Below, in pieces: positions 22,921 to 31,966 of a stretch of DNA of 64,000 nucleotides; the stretch's first letter is position 1, and each line of letters starts with the position of its first letter. A program made the translations under genes and the position numbers. The notes beneath the pieces were generated by a model, which saw only the letters and a list, made by a program, of their open reading frames with translations, was not told the origin of the DNA and ran no database searches. This stretch comes from CAVQBC01 sp963848415 (GTDB lineage: Bacteria > Actinomycetota > Thermoleophilia > Solirubrobacterales > Solirubrobacteraceae): NCBI GenBank assembly GCA_963848415.1, contig CAWKDN010000001.1, positions 1,488,001 through 1,552,000 on the forward strand, written 5' to 3'.

Positions 22921-24255
22921 TCAGTCCGCGCGGCCGCGCGCCGCGCGGATCTCCGCCAGGCGCTCGCGCAGCGCGGCCTCGGCGTCGTCGGGCGCGTAGA
23001 GGCGCAGCCCCTCGCGCCCCTCGGGGAGGTGCTCCTGGTCGTTGATGTGGCCCGGGAGGTCGTGCGGCGTCTCGTAGCCCACGCCACGCCCCATCCGGCG
23101 CGCCGCGGGGTAGGCGGCCGAGCGCAGCGGCGCGGGCGGCAGTGCGGCGCCCGCCTTGCCGATGTGCTCGCGGGCGGCGAAGATCGCGCGCTTGGCGGCG
23201 TCGGACTTCGGCGCCAGCGAGAGGTAGATCGCGGCCTGGGCGAGCGCGAACTGGCACTCGGGCATCCCGACGTGCTCGACCGCGTGCGCGGCGGCCACGG
23301 CCAGCGAAAGCGCCTGCGGGTCGGCGTTGCCGACGTCCTCGGAGGCCAGCACGATCATGCGCCGCGCGATGTAGCGCGGGTCCTCGCCGCCCTCGAGCAT
23401 CGCGGCGAGGTAGTACAGCGAGGCGTCGGGGTCCGAGCCGCGCGTGGCCTTGATCCAGGCCGAGATCGAGTCGTAGTGCTGGTCGCCCGCCTTGTCGTAG
23501 AGGACGGCCTTGCGCTGCATGGCGTCCTCGGCGTCCTGCAGCGAGAGCGGCTCGCCGCCGCTGGTCTCGCACGCCAGCTCGAGCGCGTTCAGCGCGGCGC
23601 GGGCGTCGCCGCCCGAGCGCGCGGCGAGGAACTCGACGACCTCGTCGGACACCGTGCTCTCCCCGCACTCGCCGCGCTCGAGCCCTCGCCGCAGGAGCGT
23701 CTCGACGTCGGCGGCGGTGAGCTGGTGGAGCTCGTAGACCTGGGTGCGCGAGAGCAGCGCGGAGTTGACCTCGAAGTACGGGTTCTCAGTGGTGGCGCCG
23801 ACGAGCGTCACGAGGCCCTCCTCGACCGCGGGCAGCAGCGCGTCCTGCTGGGCCTTGTTGAAGCGGTGGATCTCGTCGAGGAAGAAGATCGTGGAGCGTC
23901 CGCCGTCGCGGCGCTGACGCGCGCGCTCGATGACCTGGCGCACCTCGGCGCGGCCGGCCTCGACGGCCGAGAGCTCCTCGAAGGCGGCGTCGGCGTGCTC
24001 GGCGACGAGCCGGGCGAGCGTGGTCTTGCCCGTCCCGGGCGGGCCGTAGAGGACCATCGAGTGCGGGCGGCCGGACTCGATCGCGGTCCGCAGCGCCGAG
24101 CCCTCGCCCAGCAGGTGCTCCTGGCCGACGAAGTCCGCGAGCTGCCGCGGGCGCATCCGCGCCGCGAGCGGCCCGTCGTGGGCCTCGGCGCGCCGCACGC
24201 CCTCCCCGGCCGGGCTCGTGTCCGTCCGGTCACCGGCGTCGAAGAGACGGTCCAT
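22921..24255 (-). CDS. rarA: Replication-associated recombination AAA+ ATPase RarA (MgsA)
   Basis: A 444-residue RarA/MgsA/WRNIP1 protein. Near the N-terminus RPRQLADFVGQEHLLGEG precedes Walker A YGPPGTGKTTLARL, Walker B IFFLDEIHRFNKAQQDALLP, sensor 1 VTLVGATTENPYFEVN, and the C-terminal tetramerisation region KAGDQHYDSISAWIKATRGSD. It acts at stalled replication forks. I start it at ATG 24255, directly facing chrA; the two start codons share the tetramer CATG. Confidence 0.95.
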   Translation of the reverse strand: MDRLFDAGDRTDTSPAGEGVRRAEAHDGPLAARMRPRQLADFVGQEHLLGEGSALRTAIESGRPHSMVLYGPPGTGKTTLARLVAEHADAAFEELSAVEAGRAEVRQVIERARQRRDGGRSTIFFLDEIHRFNKAQQDALLPAVEEGLVTLVGATTENPYFEVNSALLSRTQVYELHQLTAADVETLLRRGLERGECGESTVSDEVVEFLAARSGGDARAALNALELACETSGGEPLSLQDAEDAMQRKAVLYDKAGDQHYDSISAWIKATRGSDPDASLYYLAAMLEGGEDPRYIARRMIVLASEDVGNADPQALSLAVAAAHAVEHVGMPECQFALAQAAIYLSLAPKSDAAKRAIFAAREHIGKAGAALPPAPLRSAAYPAARRMGRGVGYETPHDLPGHINDQEHLPEGREGLRLYAPDDAEAALRERLAEIRAARGRAD

Positions 24256-25441
24256 GCGGCCAGTATGGTCCGCCGCGCCCGTGGCCGCCGCCCCGCCGTC
24301 CGTCTCGCTGCGCACCGTCCTGCGCGAGTGGGGCCGCATCGGCCTGATCGGCTTCGGCGGCCCGCCCGCCCACGTCGCGCTGTTGCGCGAGCTGTGCGTG
24401 GACCGGCGCGGCTGGCTGGACGCGCGCGAGTTCGAGGACGCCAACGCCGCCTGTGGGCTGCTGCCGGGCCCGGCCTCGACCCAGTTGGCCATCTACTGCG
24501 CGCAGCGCGTGCGGGGACTGGCCGGCGCGCTGACGGGCGGGCTGGCCTTCATCCTGCCGGGCCTGGCGATGATCCTGGCGATCTCGGCGCTCGCGCTGGG
24601 AGAGCGCCCGCCGCTGTGGATCCGCGCCGTCGGCGCCGGCGCCGGCGCAGCTGTCGTCGCCGTGGTGGTGCAGGCCGGGCTGGTGCTCGGGCGCTCGGCG
24701 CTGACCGGCCGCCGCGGCGGTGCGCTCGCACGAGCGGCCGCCTACCTGCTCGCGGGCGCCGCGGCGACGGTCGCGCTCGGCGCCTGGGTCGTGCTCGTCC
24801 TGCTGACCTGCGGGCTGCTGGAGCTGGCCTGGCGCCGGCGGCCGGCGGGCGGCGCGCTCGCGGCCCACGCCGCGCCGGCGCTCGTGCTCGCCGCCGCGAC
24901 CGGCGCGAGCCAGCTGCCGGCGCTGGCGTGGACGGCGCTGAAGGTCGGCGCGCTCTCCTACGGCGGCGGCTTCGTGATCATCCCGCTGATGCAGTCCGAC
25001 GCGGTCGGCGCCTACGGCTGGATGACGCGGGCGGAGTTCGTCGACGCGGTCGCCTTCGGCCAGCTCACGCCCGGGCCGGTCGTGCACACCGTCGCAGTGG
25101 TGGGCTGGGCCGCCGCCGGGCCGGCCGGCGCGCTGCTGGCCGCCGCGGTGGCCTTCGCCCCCTCGTTCCTGGTGGTCGGGCTGGGCGGCTCGCGCTTCGA
25201 GCGCCTGCGCACCAACCGCGGCGCGCGCGCCTTCCTCGACGGTGCCGGGCCGGCCGCGGTCGGGGCCATCCTGGGCGCCGCGGTGCCGCTCGCCGCCGCC
25301 CTGGAGGAGCCGTGGCAGCTCGTGGTCCTGGCCGCCGCCGCGCTCGCGCTGCTGCTGCGCCGCGGGCCGTTCTGGGTGTTGGTGGGCGGCGCGGTGGCCG
25401 GGCTCGCCGCCGCCGCAGCCGGGCTGGCCGTCCCGGCCTGA
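24254..25441 (+). CDS. chrA: Chromate transporter, full-length two-domain ChrA
   Basis: A 395-residue membrane protein with two homologous CHR domains: first GLIGFGGPPAHVALLRELCV with LLPGPASTQLAIY, second KVGALSYGGGFVIIPLMQSD with FGQLTPGPVVHTVAVVG. About ten transmembrane helices. It exports chromate by proton exchange in characterised members, though many homologues have unknown roles. The start could instead be GTG at 24281, leaving room for divergent promoters with rarA (TATGGT at 24264-24269). Confidence 0.9.
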   Translation: MRPVWSAAPVAAAPPSVSLRTVLREWGRIGLIGFGGPPAHVALLRELCVDRRGWLDAREFEDANAACGLLPGPASTQLAIYCAQRVRGLAGALTGGLAFILPGLAMILAISALALGERPPLWIRAVGAGAGAAVVAVVVQAGLVLGRSALTGRRGGALARAAAYLLAGAAATVALGAWVVLVLLTCGLLELAWRRRPAGGALAAHAAPALVLAAATGASQLPALAWTALKVGALSYGGGFVIIPLMQSDAVGAYGWMTRAEFVDAVAFGQLTPGPVVHTVAVVGWAAAGPAGALLAAAVAFAPSFLVVGLGGSRFERLRTNRGARAFLDGAGPAAVGAILGAAVPLAAALEEPWQLVVLAAAALALLLRRGPFWVLVGGAVAGLAAAAAGLAVPA

Positions 25442-25458
25442 CCTCTACGATGCCGCCC

Positions 25459-26777
25459 ATGCCCGACGCCCTGCAGGCGGAGGCCGCGGACGTCCTGGCG
25501 CGGCTCGTGCGCTTCAACACGGTCAACCCGCCGGGCGCCGAGCGCGAGGGGATCGAGTGGCTCGCCGCCTACCTGCGCGAGGCGGGCCTCGAGGTCGAGC
25601 TGGCGGGCGCCGAGCTGGATCGCCCGAACCTCGTCGCGCGCCTGCCCGCCGCGGACCCGGGCGCCGCGGCCGACGGCCCGGTGCTCGGCCTGCTGAGCCA
25701 CATGGACACCGTGCTGGCCAGCCCGGACGCGTGGACCCACGACCCGTGGTCGGGCGAGGTCCACGACGGCTTCCTATGGGGCCGCGGCGCGATCGACATG
25801 AAGTCCCAGACGGCCGCCGAGGCGGTCGCCGCCGCCACCCTCGCCCGCTCCGGCTGGCGGCCGGCGCGCGGTGAGCTGAAGGTCATCTGCGTCGTCGACG
25901 AGGAGACGGGCGGGACGCTGGGCGCCAAGTGGCTGACCGAGCAGCGCCCGGAGCTGGCCCGCTGCGACTGGCTCGTCAACGAGGGCGGCGGCGCCCACAT
26001 GCCGCTCGGCGAGCGCCGGCTCTACGGCGTCTGCTGCGCAGAGAAGGGCACCTTCCGCTTCGCGGTCCGCGCCCACGGGGTCGCCGGTCACGCCTCGGTC
26101 CCGTTGCCCGGGGCCAACGCGCTGGTGACGCTCGCGCCGGCCATCGAGCGACTGGGCACGCGGCGGCCCGGCTACGACCTGACCGACGAGCCGCGGGCGC
26201 TGATCGCCGCGCTCGGCGAGGACCCGCAGGACCCGGAGGCAGCGATCGCGCGCGTGCGCGAGCTCGAGCCGCGGCTGGCCGCGCTGCTGGAGCCGACCTT
26301 CGGCGTCACCTTCGCCCCGACGCTGATCTCCGCCTCGGAGAAGATCAACGTCATCCCGGCCGTGGCCGAGCTCAAGGTCGACTGCCGCGTCCCCCGGGGA
26401 TGGGCCGCGAGGCGGTGCTGCGGCGCGTCGAGGAGGTGCTCGGCGGGACCGATGGGCTCGAGGTCGAGTTCCTCGAGGAGGTGATCGGCAACCGCTCGCC
26501 GGCCCGCTCGCCGCTGATGGACGCGATCGGGGCGTGGGTGGAGGAGGCCGATCCCGGCGCCGAGGTGGTGCCCGTCGTGCTGCCGGCCTTCACCGACTCG
26601 CGCTGGTTTCGCGCGGCGTTCCCCGAGTGCGTGGCCTACGGCTTCTTCCCCCAGCGCCGGCAGTCGCTGTACGACACCTGGGGCCTGCTGCACGCCGACG
26701 ACGAGCGCATCGCGGTGGAGGACCTCGGCTTCGCGACGGCGTTCTTCCACGCGCTGCCTGGCAGACTGCTCGGATGA
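25459..26777 (+). pseudogene. M20-family metallopeptidase (ArgE/DapE-like), frameshifted in a C-run
   Basis: Zn-dependent amidohydrolase. N-terminal RFNTVNPPGAEREGIEWLA; metal ligands HMDTV (His), GRGAIDMKSQ (Asp), catalytic VVDEETGG (Glu-Glu), dimerisation domain with HGVAGHASVPLPGANA, and final His in LLHADDER. The frame breaks at the run of five C at 26391-26395; six C would restore VDCRVPPGMGREAVL and give a normal protein of about 439 residues. This looks like a homopolymer error. ATG 25459 is 7 nt after TACGAT (25446-25451); ATG 25450 is an alternative. Confidence 0.85.
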
Positions 26778-27589
26778 CCGAGAAGCTGCGGCTCGGCGGG
26801 ATGGCCCTGCGCAACGGGCTGCTCGTCCACGGGCCGACCCACTGGGCGGCCGCGGTCCGCGACGACGCCGGCGAGGTGCGGGTCGCGTCCGGGCGCAAGC
26901 CGCGCCTGCACGCGGTCGACCCCGTGCCGGGGCTGCGCGGCGTCGTGCGCCTCGCCGAGGCGATGGTGGTCATCCCGCTCGTCAAGCGCACGCTGCCGCA
27001 GGCGAAGCTGCCCTTCCAGGACCCGGCGGTGATCGGCATGGCGGCCGGGGTCTCGGTCGCCGGGACGGCGTTGCGCCGCCGCGCGCCCGGGCTGGCCGGC
27101 GAGGCCGTGGCCGGCGTGCTCTCGGTGGCGCCGGCGATCTTCGCGCTGCGCGGCGGCGAGCTCGCCGCCTACCACGGCGTCGAGCACAAGGCGATCGCCG
27201 CCTACGAGCAGGACGCGGACGACGCCCGCGACGCCGACAAGGAGCACGAGCGCTGCGGCTCGCACCTCGTCGCGCCGATGCTCGTCTCCAACCTGGCCGG
27301 CACCGTCCTGCTGCGCCAGGCGGTCGCGCGGCCGGGGCCGGTCGCCAACGGCGCCGTCGCGCTGGCCTCGACGGCCGCGGCGGTCGAGGTGTTCGCGTGG
27401 TGCGAGCGCAACGCCGGCAGCCCGCTGTCGCGCGCGCTGCGCCGGCCGGGCTTCGAGATCCAGCGCCTGGTCGGCACGCGCGAGCCCGACGAGCGCCAGC
27501 TCGAGGTCGGCCGCGCGGCGCTGGCCGAGATCCTGCGGGTCGAGCCGGCGCCCGAGCCCGAACCGGATCCGGCGCCCCCTCCCGTCTAG
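26774..27589 (+). CDS. DUF1385 membrane protein
   Basis: A 271-residue protein with the DUF1385 signatures GGMALRNGLLVHGP at the N-terminus, AYHGVEHKAIAAYE in the middle and HERCGSHLV shortly after, each with conserved His or Cys that could bind metal. Membrane segments are predicted around residues 60-80, 105-125 and 165-200. The function is unknown. Its start overlaps the peptidase stop; its TAG stop lies inside the target-site duplication of the adjacent insertion sequence. Confidence 0.9.
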   Translation: MTEKLRLGGMALRNGLLVHGPTHWAAAVRDDAGEVRVASGRKPRLHAVDPVPGLRGVVRLAEAMVVIPLVKRTLPQAKLPFQDPAVIGMAAGVSVAGTALRRRAPGLAGEAVAGVLSVAPAIFALRGGELAAYHGVEHKAIAAYEQDADDARDADKEHERCGSHLVAPMLVSNLAGTVLLRQAVARPGPVANGAVALASTAAAVEVFAWCERNAGSPLSRALRRPGFEIQRLVGTREPDERQLEVGRAALAEILRVEPAPEPEPDPAPPPV

Positions 27590-27590
27590 C
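27585..27590. repeat. Target-site duplication TCTAGC, left copy
   Basis: TCTAGC directly abuts the left end of the IS481-family element and is repeated at 28649-28654. It fits the NCTAGN target known for IS481 of Bordetella. Before insertion the CTAG formed the shared stop codons of the convergent DUF1385 and lipid-kinase genes. Confidence 0.85.
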
Positions 27591-28559
27591 TGTAAGTCCC
27601 GAGGAGGTTGTTCTGCTCGTTGAGGCGAGCGATCGGGGGCTTGTGGCCGAGGGCTGCGTGTCGTCGCAGATGGTTGTAGTGGTGCAGCCAGCCGTCAAGC
27701 GCGGCGGTGCGTTCGGTGCTGTTGCGGTAGAGCGCGCCGTAGGCCCAGCTGCTGAGCATGGTGCGGATGAAGCGCTCGGCCTTGCCGTTGGTTTGCGGTC
27801 GATAGGGGCGTGTGCGCAGGTGGCGGATGCCCAGCGCGCGGCAGGCGATCGCGTGGGCGGCCGAGCGGTAGGCGTTTCCGTTGTCGGTGATCAGTCGCTC
27901 GACGTGGATGCCGTAGCGGCGGTAGAACGCGATGGCTCGTCGCAGGAAGGCGATCGCGGTGGCGGGTCGTTCGTCGTTGAGGACTTCGACGTAGGCAAGC
28001 CTGGTGCAGTCGTCGATGGCGACGTGGACGAACTCCCAGCCGAGGCTGTGCTGCTGGCGGTGATAGCCGGCCCGTCCGCGTGCCGGCTGGCCGCCGAGCA
28101 CTCGGTGTCCCGGCCGCGCGATCCGCCCCAGCTTCTTGACGTCGATGTGAATCAGCTCGCCCGGTCGGGCGCGCTCAAAGCGCTCCGCCGGCTCTAAGCC
28201 GAGCGCGGCCCAGGCGACCCATCCCCAATCCGCGTCAAGATGCCCGACACCGTCGAGAGCGGCATGCGCAGCGTTTCGGCGATCTCCGGGCCGGTCGAAC
28301 CGCAACCGTCGCAACGCCGCGATCGCTGCAACGCGACGGCTCGCAGGTGCGGTTAGCGACGGTCTTAGGGGCCGAGCTGCGGTCCAGCAAACCGCACTCT
28401 CGGTCGCGCGCGGTATCTAGACACCCACTTCCCGCAAGTCTTAGAACTGATCTCGGCGGCGCGCGCCGCCTCAGCGATCGACCAGCCTTGCTCGAGCACT
28501 CGCTCGACCACTTGCCGGCGCTTGATCAGACTGACCGCCGCGTTAGCGTGAAGCTGCAT
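27586..28559 (-). pseudogene. IS481-family transposase, broken by several frameshifts
   Basis: N-terminal helix-turn-helix intact (MQLHANAAVSLIKRRQVVER, GWSIAEAARAAEISSKTCGK), then frame changes near 28385, 28310, 28265 and 28200; pieces such as TGPEIAETLRMPLSTVSGIL lie in other frames. The catalytic half is intact: IHIDVKKLGRI, VAIDDCTRLAYVEV, ITDNGNAY and NGKAERFIRTM, an integrase DDE core. The last codons read through the terminal repeat and the TAG stop is supplied by the target duplication outside the element. Confidence 0.9.
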
Positions 28560-28648
28560 CCGGGCCCTCCTTGGAAGGACTGAGTCGCTTGGCAGCTCTC
28601 AGCCTCCAAGGAGACCCGGATCGAAGAACAACCTCCTCAGGAACTACA
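27591..28648 (-). mobile_element. IS481-family insertion sequence, 1058 bp, decayed
   Basis: Bounded by 24-bp imperfect terminal inverted repeats: left 27591-27614 begins TGTAAGTCCCGAGG, right 28625-28648 read inward begins TGTAGTTCCTGAGG; both then read AGGTTGTTCT. Flanked by the 6-bp duplication TCTAGC. It contains one transposase gene, which has several frameshifts. Direct evidence for boundaries is strong because terminal repeats and duplication agree. Confidence 0.92.
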
Positions 28649-28654
28649 TCTAGC
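28649..28654. repeat. Target-site duplication TCTAGC, right copy
   Basis: Right copy of the 6-bp duplication; its CTA (28650-28652) encodes the stop codon of the lipid-kinase gene on the minus strand. Confidence 0.85.
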
Positions 28655-29516
28655 CGGAGCCGGCCGGCACGACCAGCGCGTAGGCGCGCGGCTGGACCGT
28701 GATGCGCTGCATGCCGTCGTCGCGGACCTCGCCGTCGACGTTGAACTCGGTGCCCTCGGGGAGCGTGACCTCGACGACGCGACCGCGCTCGTGGGTCACG
28801 CCGCGCTGCTCGGAGATCGAGTGCGTTCTCAGGCCCCAGGCCCGGCGCACGAGCCCCGCGCGCGAGCCGGCGGGGAGCACGACGACGTCGAGCTCGCCGT
28901 CGTCGGTGTCGGCCTCCTCGATCCCGGAGCCGCCGCCGAAGGCGCCCGTGACCGCCACGATCGCCTGCCACGCCTCGCCGTCGAAGACCTGCTCGCCGTC
29001 GGCCTTCACGGCACAGCGCAGCGGGTCGGCGTCGGTGGCGGCGCGCACCGCCCCGACGCCGTAGGCCAGCGGCCCGAGGGTGGACTTCAGCGGCTTCGCG
29101 CGGCGCGCGGCAACCGAGGCCAGGCCGGCGCTCGCGACGTTGACGAACGGCCGGCCGTCGGCGAGCCGGCCCAGCTCGAGCGGGATCGTCGTCTCGCCGG
29201 TGGCCGCCAGGCGCAGCGCCGCGCGACGCGTGCGCGGCAGCCCGTTGGCGCGCGCGAAGTCGTTGGCCGTGCCGGTCGGCACGACCGCCAGCGGCACGCC
29301 GAGCGTCCCGGCCAGCTCGGCGACGCCGCCCACCGTCCCGTCGCCGCCGGCCACGACCAGCCGCTCGGGGCCGGCGCCGGGGACGCGCTCGAGCTCGTCG
29401 GCCTCGCAGCCGAAGACGCTGACCTCGTTGCGCCCGCCCGCGCGCAGCTCGAGCGCCAGCGGCGCCGGGTCAAGGCCCCCGCCCGACGCGTGGTTGGCGA
29501 TCAGGGCCAGGCGCAC
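28650..29516 (-). CDS. Diacylglycerol kinase-family lipid kinase
   Basis: A 288-residue DAGK-catalytic protein. Nucleotide-binding loop VVAGGDGTVGGVAELAG, then PLAVVPTGTANDFARANGLP, and C-terminal substrate domain with DGELDVVVLPAGSR and FNVDGEV. Homologues phosphorylate diacylglycerol or related lipids at the membrane. I chose GTG 29516, exactly six bases after TAGGGT; the GTG at 29522 would lie immediately after the box and is unlikely. Confidence 0.9.
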   Translation of the reverse strand: MRLALIANHASGGGLDPAPLALELRAGGRNEVSVFGCEADELERVPGAGPERLVVAGGDGTVGGVAELAGTLGVPLAVVPTGTANDFARANGLPRTRRAALRLAATGETTIPLELGRLADGRPFVNVASAGLASVAARRAKPLKSTLGPLAYGVGAVRAATDADPLRCAVKADGEQVFDGEAWQAIVAVTGAFGGGSGIEEADTDDGELDVVVLPAGSRAGLVRRAWGLRTHSISEQRGVTHERGRVVEVTLPEGTEFNVDGEVRDDGMQRITVQPRAYALVVPAGSG

Positions 29517-29522
29517 GGTCAC

Positions 29523-29528
29523 ACCCTA
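29523..29528 (-). promoter_or_regulatory. -10 box TAGGGT of the lipid kinase, leaderless start
   Basis: TAGGGT, six bases, then GTG at 29516. This spacing decides the start codon. Confidence 0.55.
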
Positions 29529-29576
29529 CGATCCCGACCGGTACCAGGAGACCCTGAAGAAGTCCGGCACGCCCGA

Positions 29577-29634
29577 CGACGACGTGGACACGTCGTCGGA
29601 TCGCCACCCGAACCCTCGGAAGTACCTCGGTACT
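29577..29634. repeat. Two palindromes in a divergent intergenic region
   Basis: CGACGACGTG-GA-CACGTCGTCG at 29577-29598 and AGTACC-TC-GGTACT at 29621-29634. They lie in the 195-bp space between the divergent lipid-kinase and methylmalonyl-CoA epimerase genes and could be regulator-binding sites or hairpins. Nothing else is evident in this interval. Confidence 0.5.
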
Positions 29635-29709
29635 CCCTTCGGGATTCGCGCGCGCCCGACTCGATCCACGCCGTCGTCGGTCGGGCCGGCCTGTTCTTCA
29701 GGGATCTCC

Positions 29710-29715
29710 TAGACT
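29710..29715 (+). promoter_or_regulatory. -10 box TAGACT of the epimerase gene, leaderless start
   Basis: TAGACT, seven bases, then GTG at 29723, without a ribosome-binding site. Confidence 0.5.
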
Positions 29716-29722
29716 CCGCGCC

Positions 29723-30136
29723 GTGTTCGGACGCATCGACCACGTCGGCCTCGCCGTCGCCGATCTCGAGGCCGCCATCCGGCTGCACGTCGAGGCCTAC
29801 GGGATGGAGCTCGTGCACCGCGAGACGATCCCCGAGCAGGGCGTCGAGGCGGCGCTGCTGGACGTCGGCGACGGCCACGTCGAGCTGCTGGCTCCGCTGC
29901 ACGCTGACACCCCGGTCGGGCGCTTCCTCGCCGCCCGCGGCCCCGGCGTCCACCACGTCGCCTACGCCGTGGCCGACGTCGCCGAGGCGCTCGAGGGCTT
30001 GCGCGCCGCCGGCGTGCGGCTGATCGACGAGGCGCCGCGCACGGGCATCCGCGGCTCGCGCATCGCCTTCCTGCACCCCTCCGGCACGGGCGGCGTGCTG
30101 ACCGAGCTCGTCCAGCCCGCCGAGGTCCACGCCTGA
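29723..30136 (+). CDS. mce: Methylmalonyl-CoA epimerase (VOC fold)
   Basis: A 137-residue vicinal-oxygen-chelate protein. Metal ligands can be seen as IDHVGLAVADLE (His), GDGHVELLAPL (Glu), GVHHVAYAVADV (His) and the final VLTELVQP (Glu), with EAPRTGIRGSRIAFLHP as in Mce. It interconverts (S)- and (R)-methylmalonyl-CoA in propionate metabolism. A mutase is not nearby. The next gene starts 1 bp into its stop. Confidence 0.9.
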   Translation: MFGRIDHVGLAVADLEAAIRLHVEAYGMELVHRETIPEQGVEAALLDVGDGHVELLAPLHADTPVGRFLAARGPGVHHVAYAVADVAEALEGLRAAGVRLIDEAPRTGIRGSRIAFLHPSGTGGVLTELVQPAEVHA

Positions 30137-30363
30137 TGTCCGCCTCCGGCAGCATCCGCCGCGCCGCCGTCGGCTTCCTCGGCACCCAGGTGCTCAGCCT
30201 GCGGCTCACCGAGCAGCAGCTGACCGACCTGCGCGCGGCCCTGCAGAACGGCGACGAGCGCGGCTGGCACGAGGTGGAGGCGGTCGACGGCGCGGTGCTG
30301 CTCGACCTCAAGCAGGTCGTCTACCTGCGCGTCGAGTCCGACGAGCACCGCGTCGGGTTCTGA
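30136..30363 (+). CDS. Small conserved hypothetical protein
   Basis: A 75-residue protein that I do not recognise. It has a helix (LTEQQLTDLRAALQNG) followed by strands (WHEVEAVDGAVLLDLKQVVYLRVE). It looks like a small alpha/beta binding domain with no membrane segment. It is translationally coupled to the epimerase gene (TGATG) and shares its promoter. Confidence 0.7.
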   Translation: MSASGSIRRAAVGFLGTQVLSLRLTEQQLTDLRAALQNGDERGWHEVEAVDGAVLLDLKQVVYLRVESDEHRVGF

Positions 30364-30458
30364 GGCTCTCCTCCGCCCACCCGCTGCGGATCGCGGTCAC
30401 CAGGGTCGATCTCGCCGCTTACCGCCGCGTCCGCCGGCTGGCGCACACGCCCGACTCC

Positions 30459-30878
30459 GTGCGCTGGGTGCGGCGCTACTCGCGCCTGGGGGAGCACGGG
30501 GTGATGTGGCTGGCGATCGGCACGGCAGGGGCGATCGTCGACCGCCGGCGACGGCGCGACTGGGCGCACTCCACCGCGGTGGTCGGGGCCGCCTACGCGC
30601 TCTCGACCTCGATCAAGCTGGCGATCGGCCGCCGGCGCCCGGCGGTGGAGGACCTCCCGCACCTGATGCTCACGCCGACCGGGCTCTCCTTCCCGTCCTC
30701 GCACTCGACCTCGTCGTTCGCCGCCGCCCGCGCGTTCGGCGCGCTGATGCCCGCCGGTCCGCTCTACGGCGCGGCGTCGGCGATGGCCTTCTCGCGCCTC
30801 TACCTCGGCGTGCACTACCCCTCCGACGTCGCCGCCGGGGCGCTGCTCGGCACCGTGCTCGGAAGCATCGCGCGATGA
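30459..30878 (+). CDS. PAP2-family phosphatase
   Basis: A 139-residue membrane phosphatase. The phosphatase motifs are KLAIGRRRPAVEDLP (K-x6-RP), GLSFPSSHSTSSFA (PSGH-like) and SRLYLGVHYPSDVAAG (SR-x5-H-x3-D), complete. The coding pattern extends upstream (VDLAAYRRVRRLAHTPDS in phase back to about 30363) without an ATG, GTG or TTG, so the true start may be a rare codon there; GTG 30459 is the first canonical one. Confidence 0.85.
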   Translation: MRWVRRYSRLGEHGVMWLAIGTAGAIVDRRRRRDWAHSTAVVGAAYALSTSIKLAIGRRRPAVEDLPHLMLTPTGLSFPSSHSTSSFAAARAFGALMPAGPLYGAASAMAFSRLYLGVHYPSDVAAGALLGTVLGSIAR

Positions 30879-31954
30879 AGGTCGGCATCGTCGGGCTGCC
30901 CAACGCGGGCAAGTCGTCGCTCTTCAACGCGCTCAGCCGCGCGGGCGTCGAGGCGGCCAACTACCCGTTCACCACGATCGAGCCGAACGTCGCGGTGGTG
31001 GCCGTGGCCGACGAGCGCCTGGTCACGGTCGCGGGCACGGTCGGCGCCTCGAGCGTCATGCCCGACACGATCGAGTTCCACGACATCGCCGGGCTCGTCG
31101 CCGGCGCCCATCGCGGCGAGGGGCTGGGCAACCGCTTCCTGGCCAACGTGCGCGAGACGGACGCGCTGCTGCACGTCGTGCGCTGCCATCACGACGAGGG
31201 CGTCGTGCACCCGGATGGGCGCGTGGACCCCGTCGCCGACATGGAGACGATCGAGACCGAGCTGATGTACGCCGACCTCGAGCAGGCCGAGCGCCGGCTC
31301 GAGCGCGTCGTCCGCCAGGCGCGCTCGGGCGAGCGCGCGGCGATCGCCGAACAGGGCTGGCTCGAGGACGTCGTCGAGGCGCTGCAGGCCGGCCGGCCGG
31401 TGCGCACGGTGCCCGTGCCCGGCGACGCGCCGGAGGCGCTGCGCACCCTCTTCCCGCTGACCGGCAAGCCGGTGCTGGTGGTGGCCAACGTCGACGAGGG
31501 CGACGACGAGGTCCCGCCCGAGGTGGCCGCCCACGCTCGCGAGCAGGGCACCACGGCGGTCGCGGTCTCCTCGCGCCTGGAGGCCGAGCTCGCCGACCTC
31601 GACGCCGACGATGCCGAGGCGATGCGCGCGGAGCTCGGCGTCGGCGAGCCGGGGCTCGACCGGATCGTGCACGGGGCCTTCGCGCTGCTCGACCTGATCG
31701 CCTTCTTCACCGCCGGCGAGGACAAGCCGGCCCAGTCCTGGCACTTGCGCCGCGGCCTGAGCGCGTGGCACGCGGCCGGCGAGGTGCACTCCGACATCCA
31801 GCGCGGCTTCGTGCGCGCGGAGGTCATCGGCTGGGACTCGCTGGTAGAGGCCGGCGGCTACGCGGCCGCGCGCGACCGCGGCGTGCTGCGCGTCGAGGGA
31901 CGCAACTACGTGATGGCCGACGGGGACGTGCTCACGGTGAAGTTCACGCCGTAG
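30875..31954 (+). CDS. ychF: Redox-regulated ATPase YchF (Obg family)
   Basis: A 359-residue YchF protein. G1 GLPNAGKSSLFNAL, G3 DIAGLVAGAHRGEGLGNRF, an ATP-specific G4 variant (VVANVDEGDD in place of NKxD) and the TGS domain at the end (WHLRRGLSAWHAAGEVHSDI, GRNYVMADGDVLTVKF). It binds ribosomes and affects translation and stress responses. Start overlaps the PAP2 stop by 4 bp. Confidence 0.95.
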   Translation: MKVGIVGLPNAGKSSLFNALSRAGVEAANYPFTTIEPNVAVVAVADERLVTVAGTVGASSVMPDTIEFHDIAGLVAGAHRGEGLGNRFLANVRETDALLHVVRCHHDEGVVHPDGRVDPVADMETIETELMYADLEQAERRLERVVRQARSGERAAIAEQGWLEDVVEALQAGRPVRTVPVPGDAPEALRTLFPLTGKPVLVVANVDEGDDEVPPEVAAHAREQGTTAVAVSSRLEAELADLDADDAEAMRAELGVGEPGLDRIVHGAFALLDLIAFFTAGEDKPAQSWHLRRGLSAWHAAGEVHSDIQRGFVRAEVIGWDSLVEAGGYAAARDRGVLRVEGRNYVMADGDVLTVKFTP

Positions 31955-31966
31955 GCTAGGCGCGAG

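Noticed and set aside
21880..26484. A plus-strand frame of about 1500 codons crossing mpaB-like, rarA, chrA and peptidase genes
   Set aside because: It is open only because stop codons are rare at this GC content; only its last part, coinciding with the peptidase, is real.
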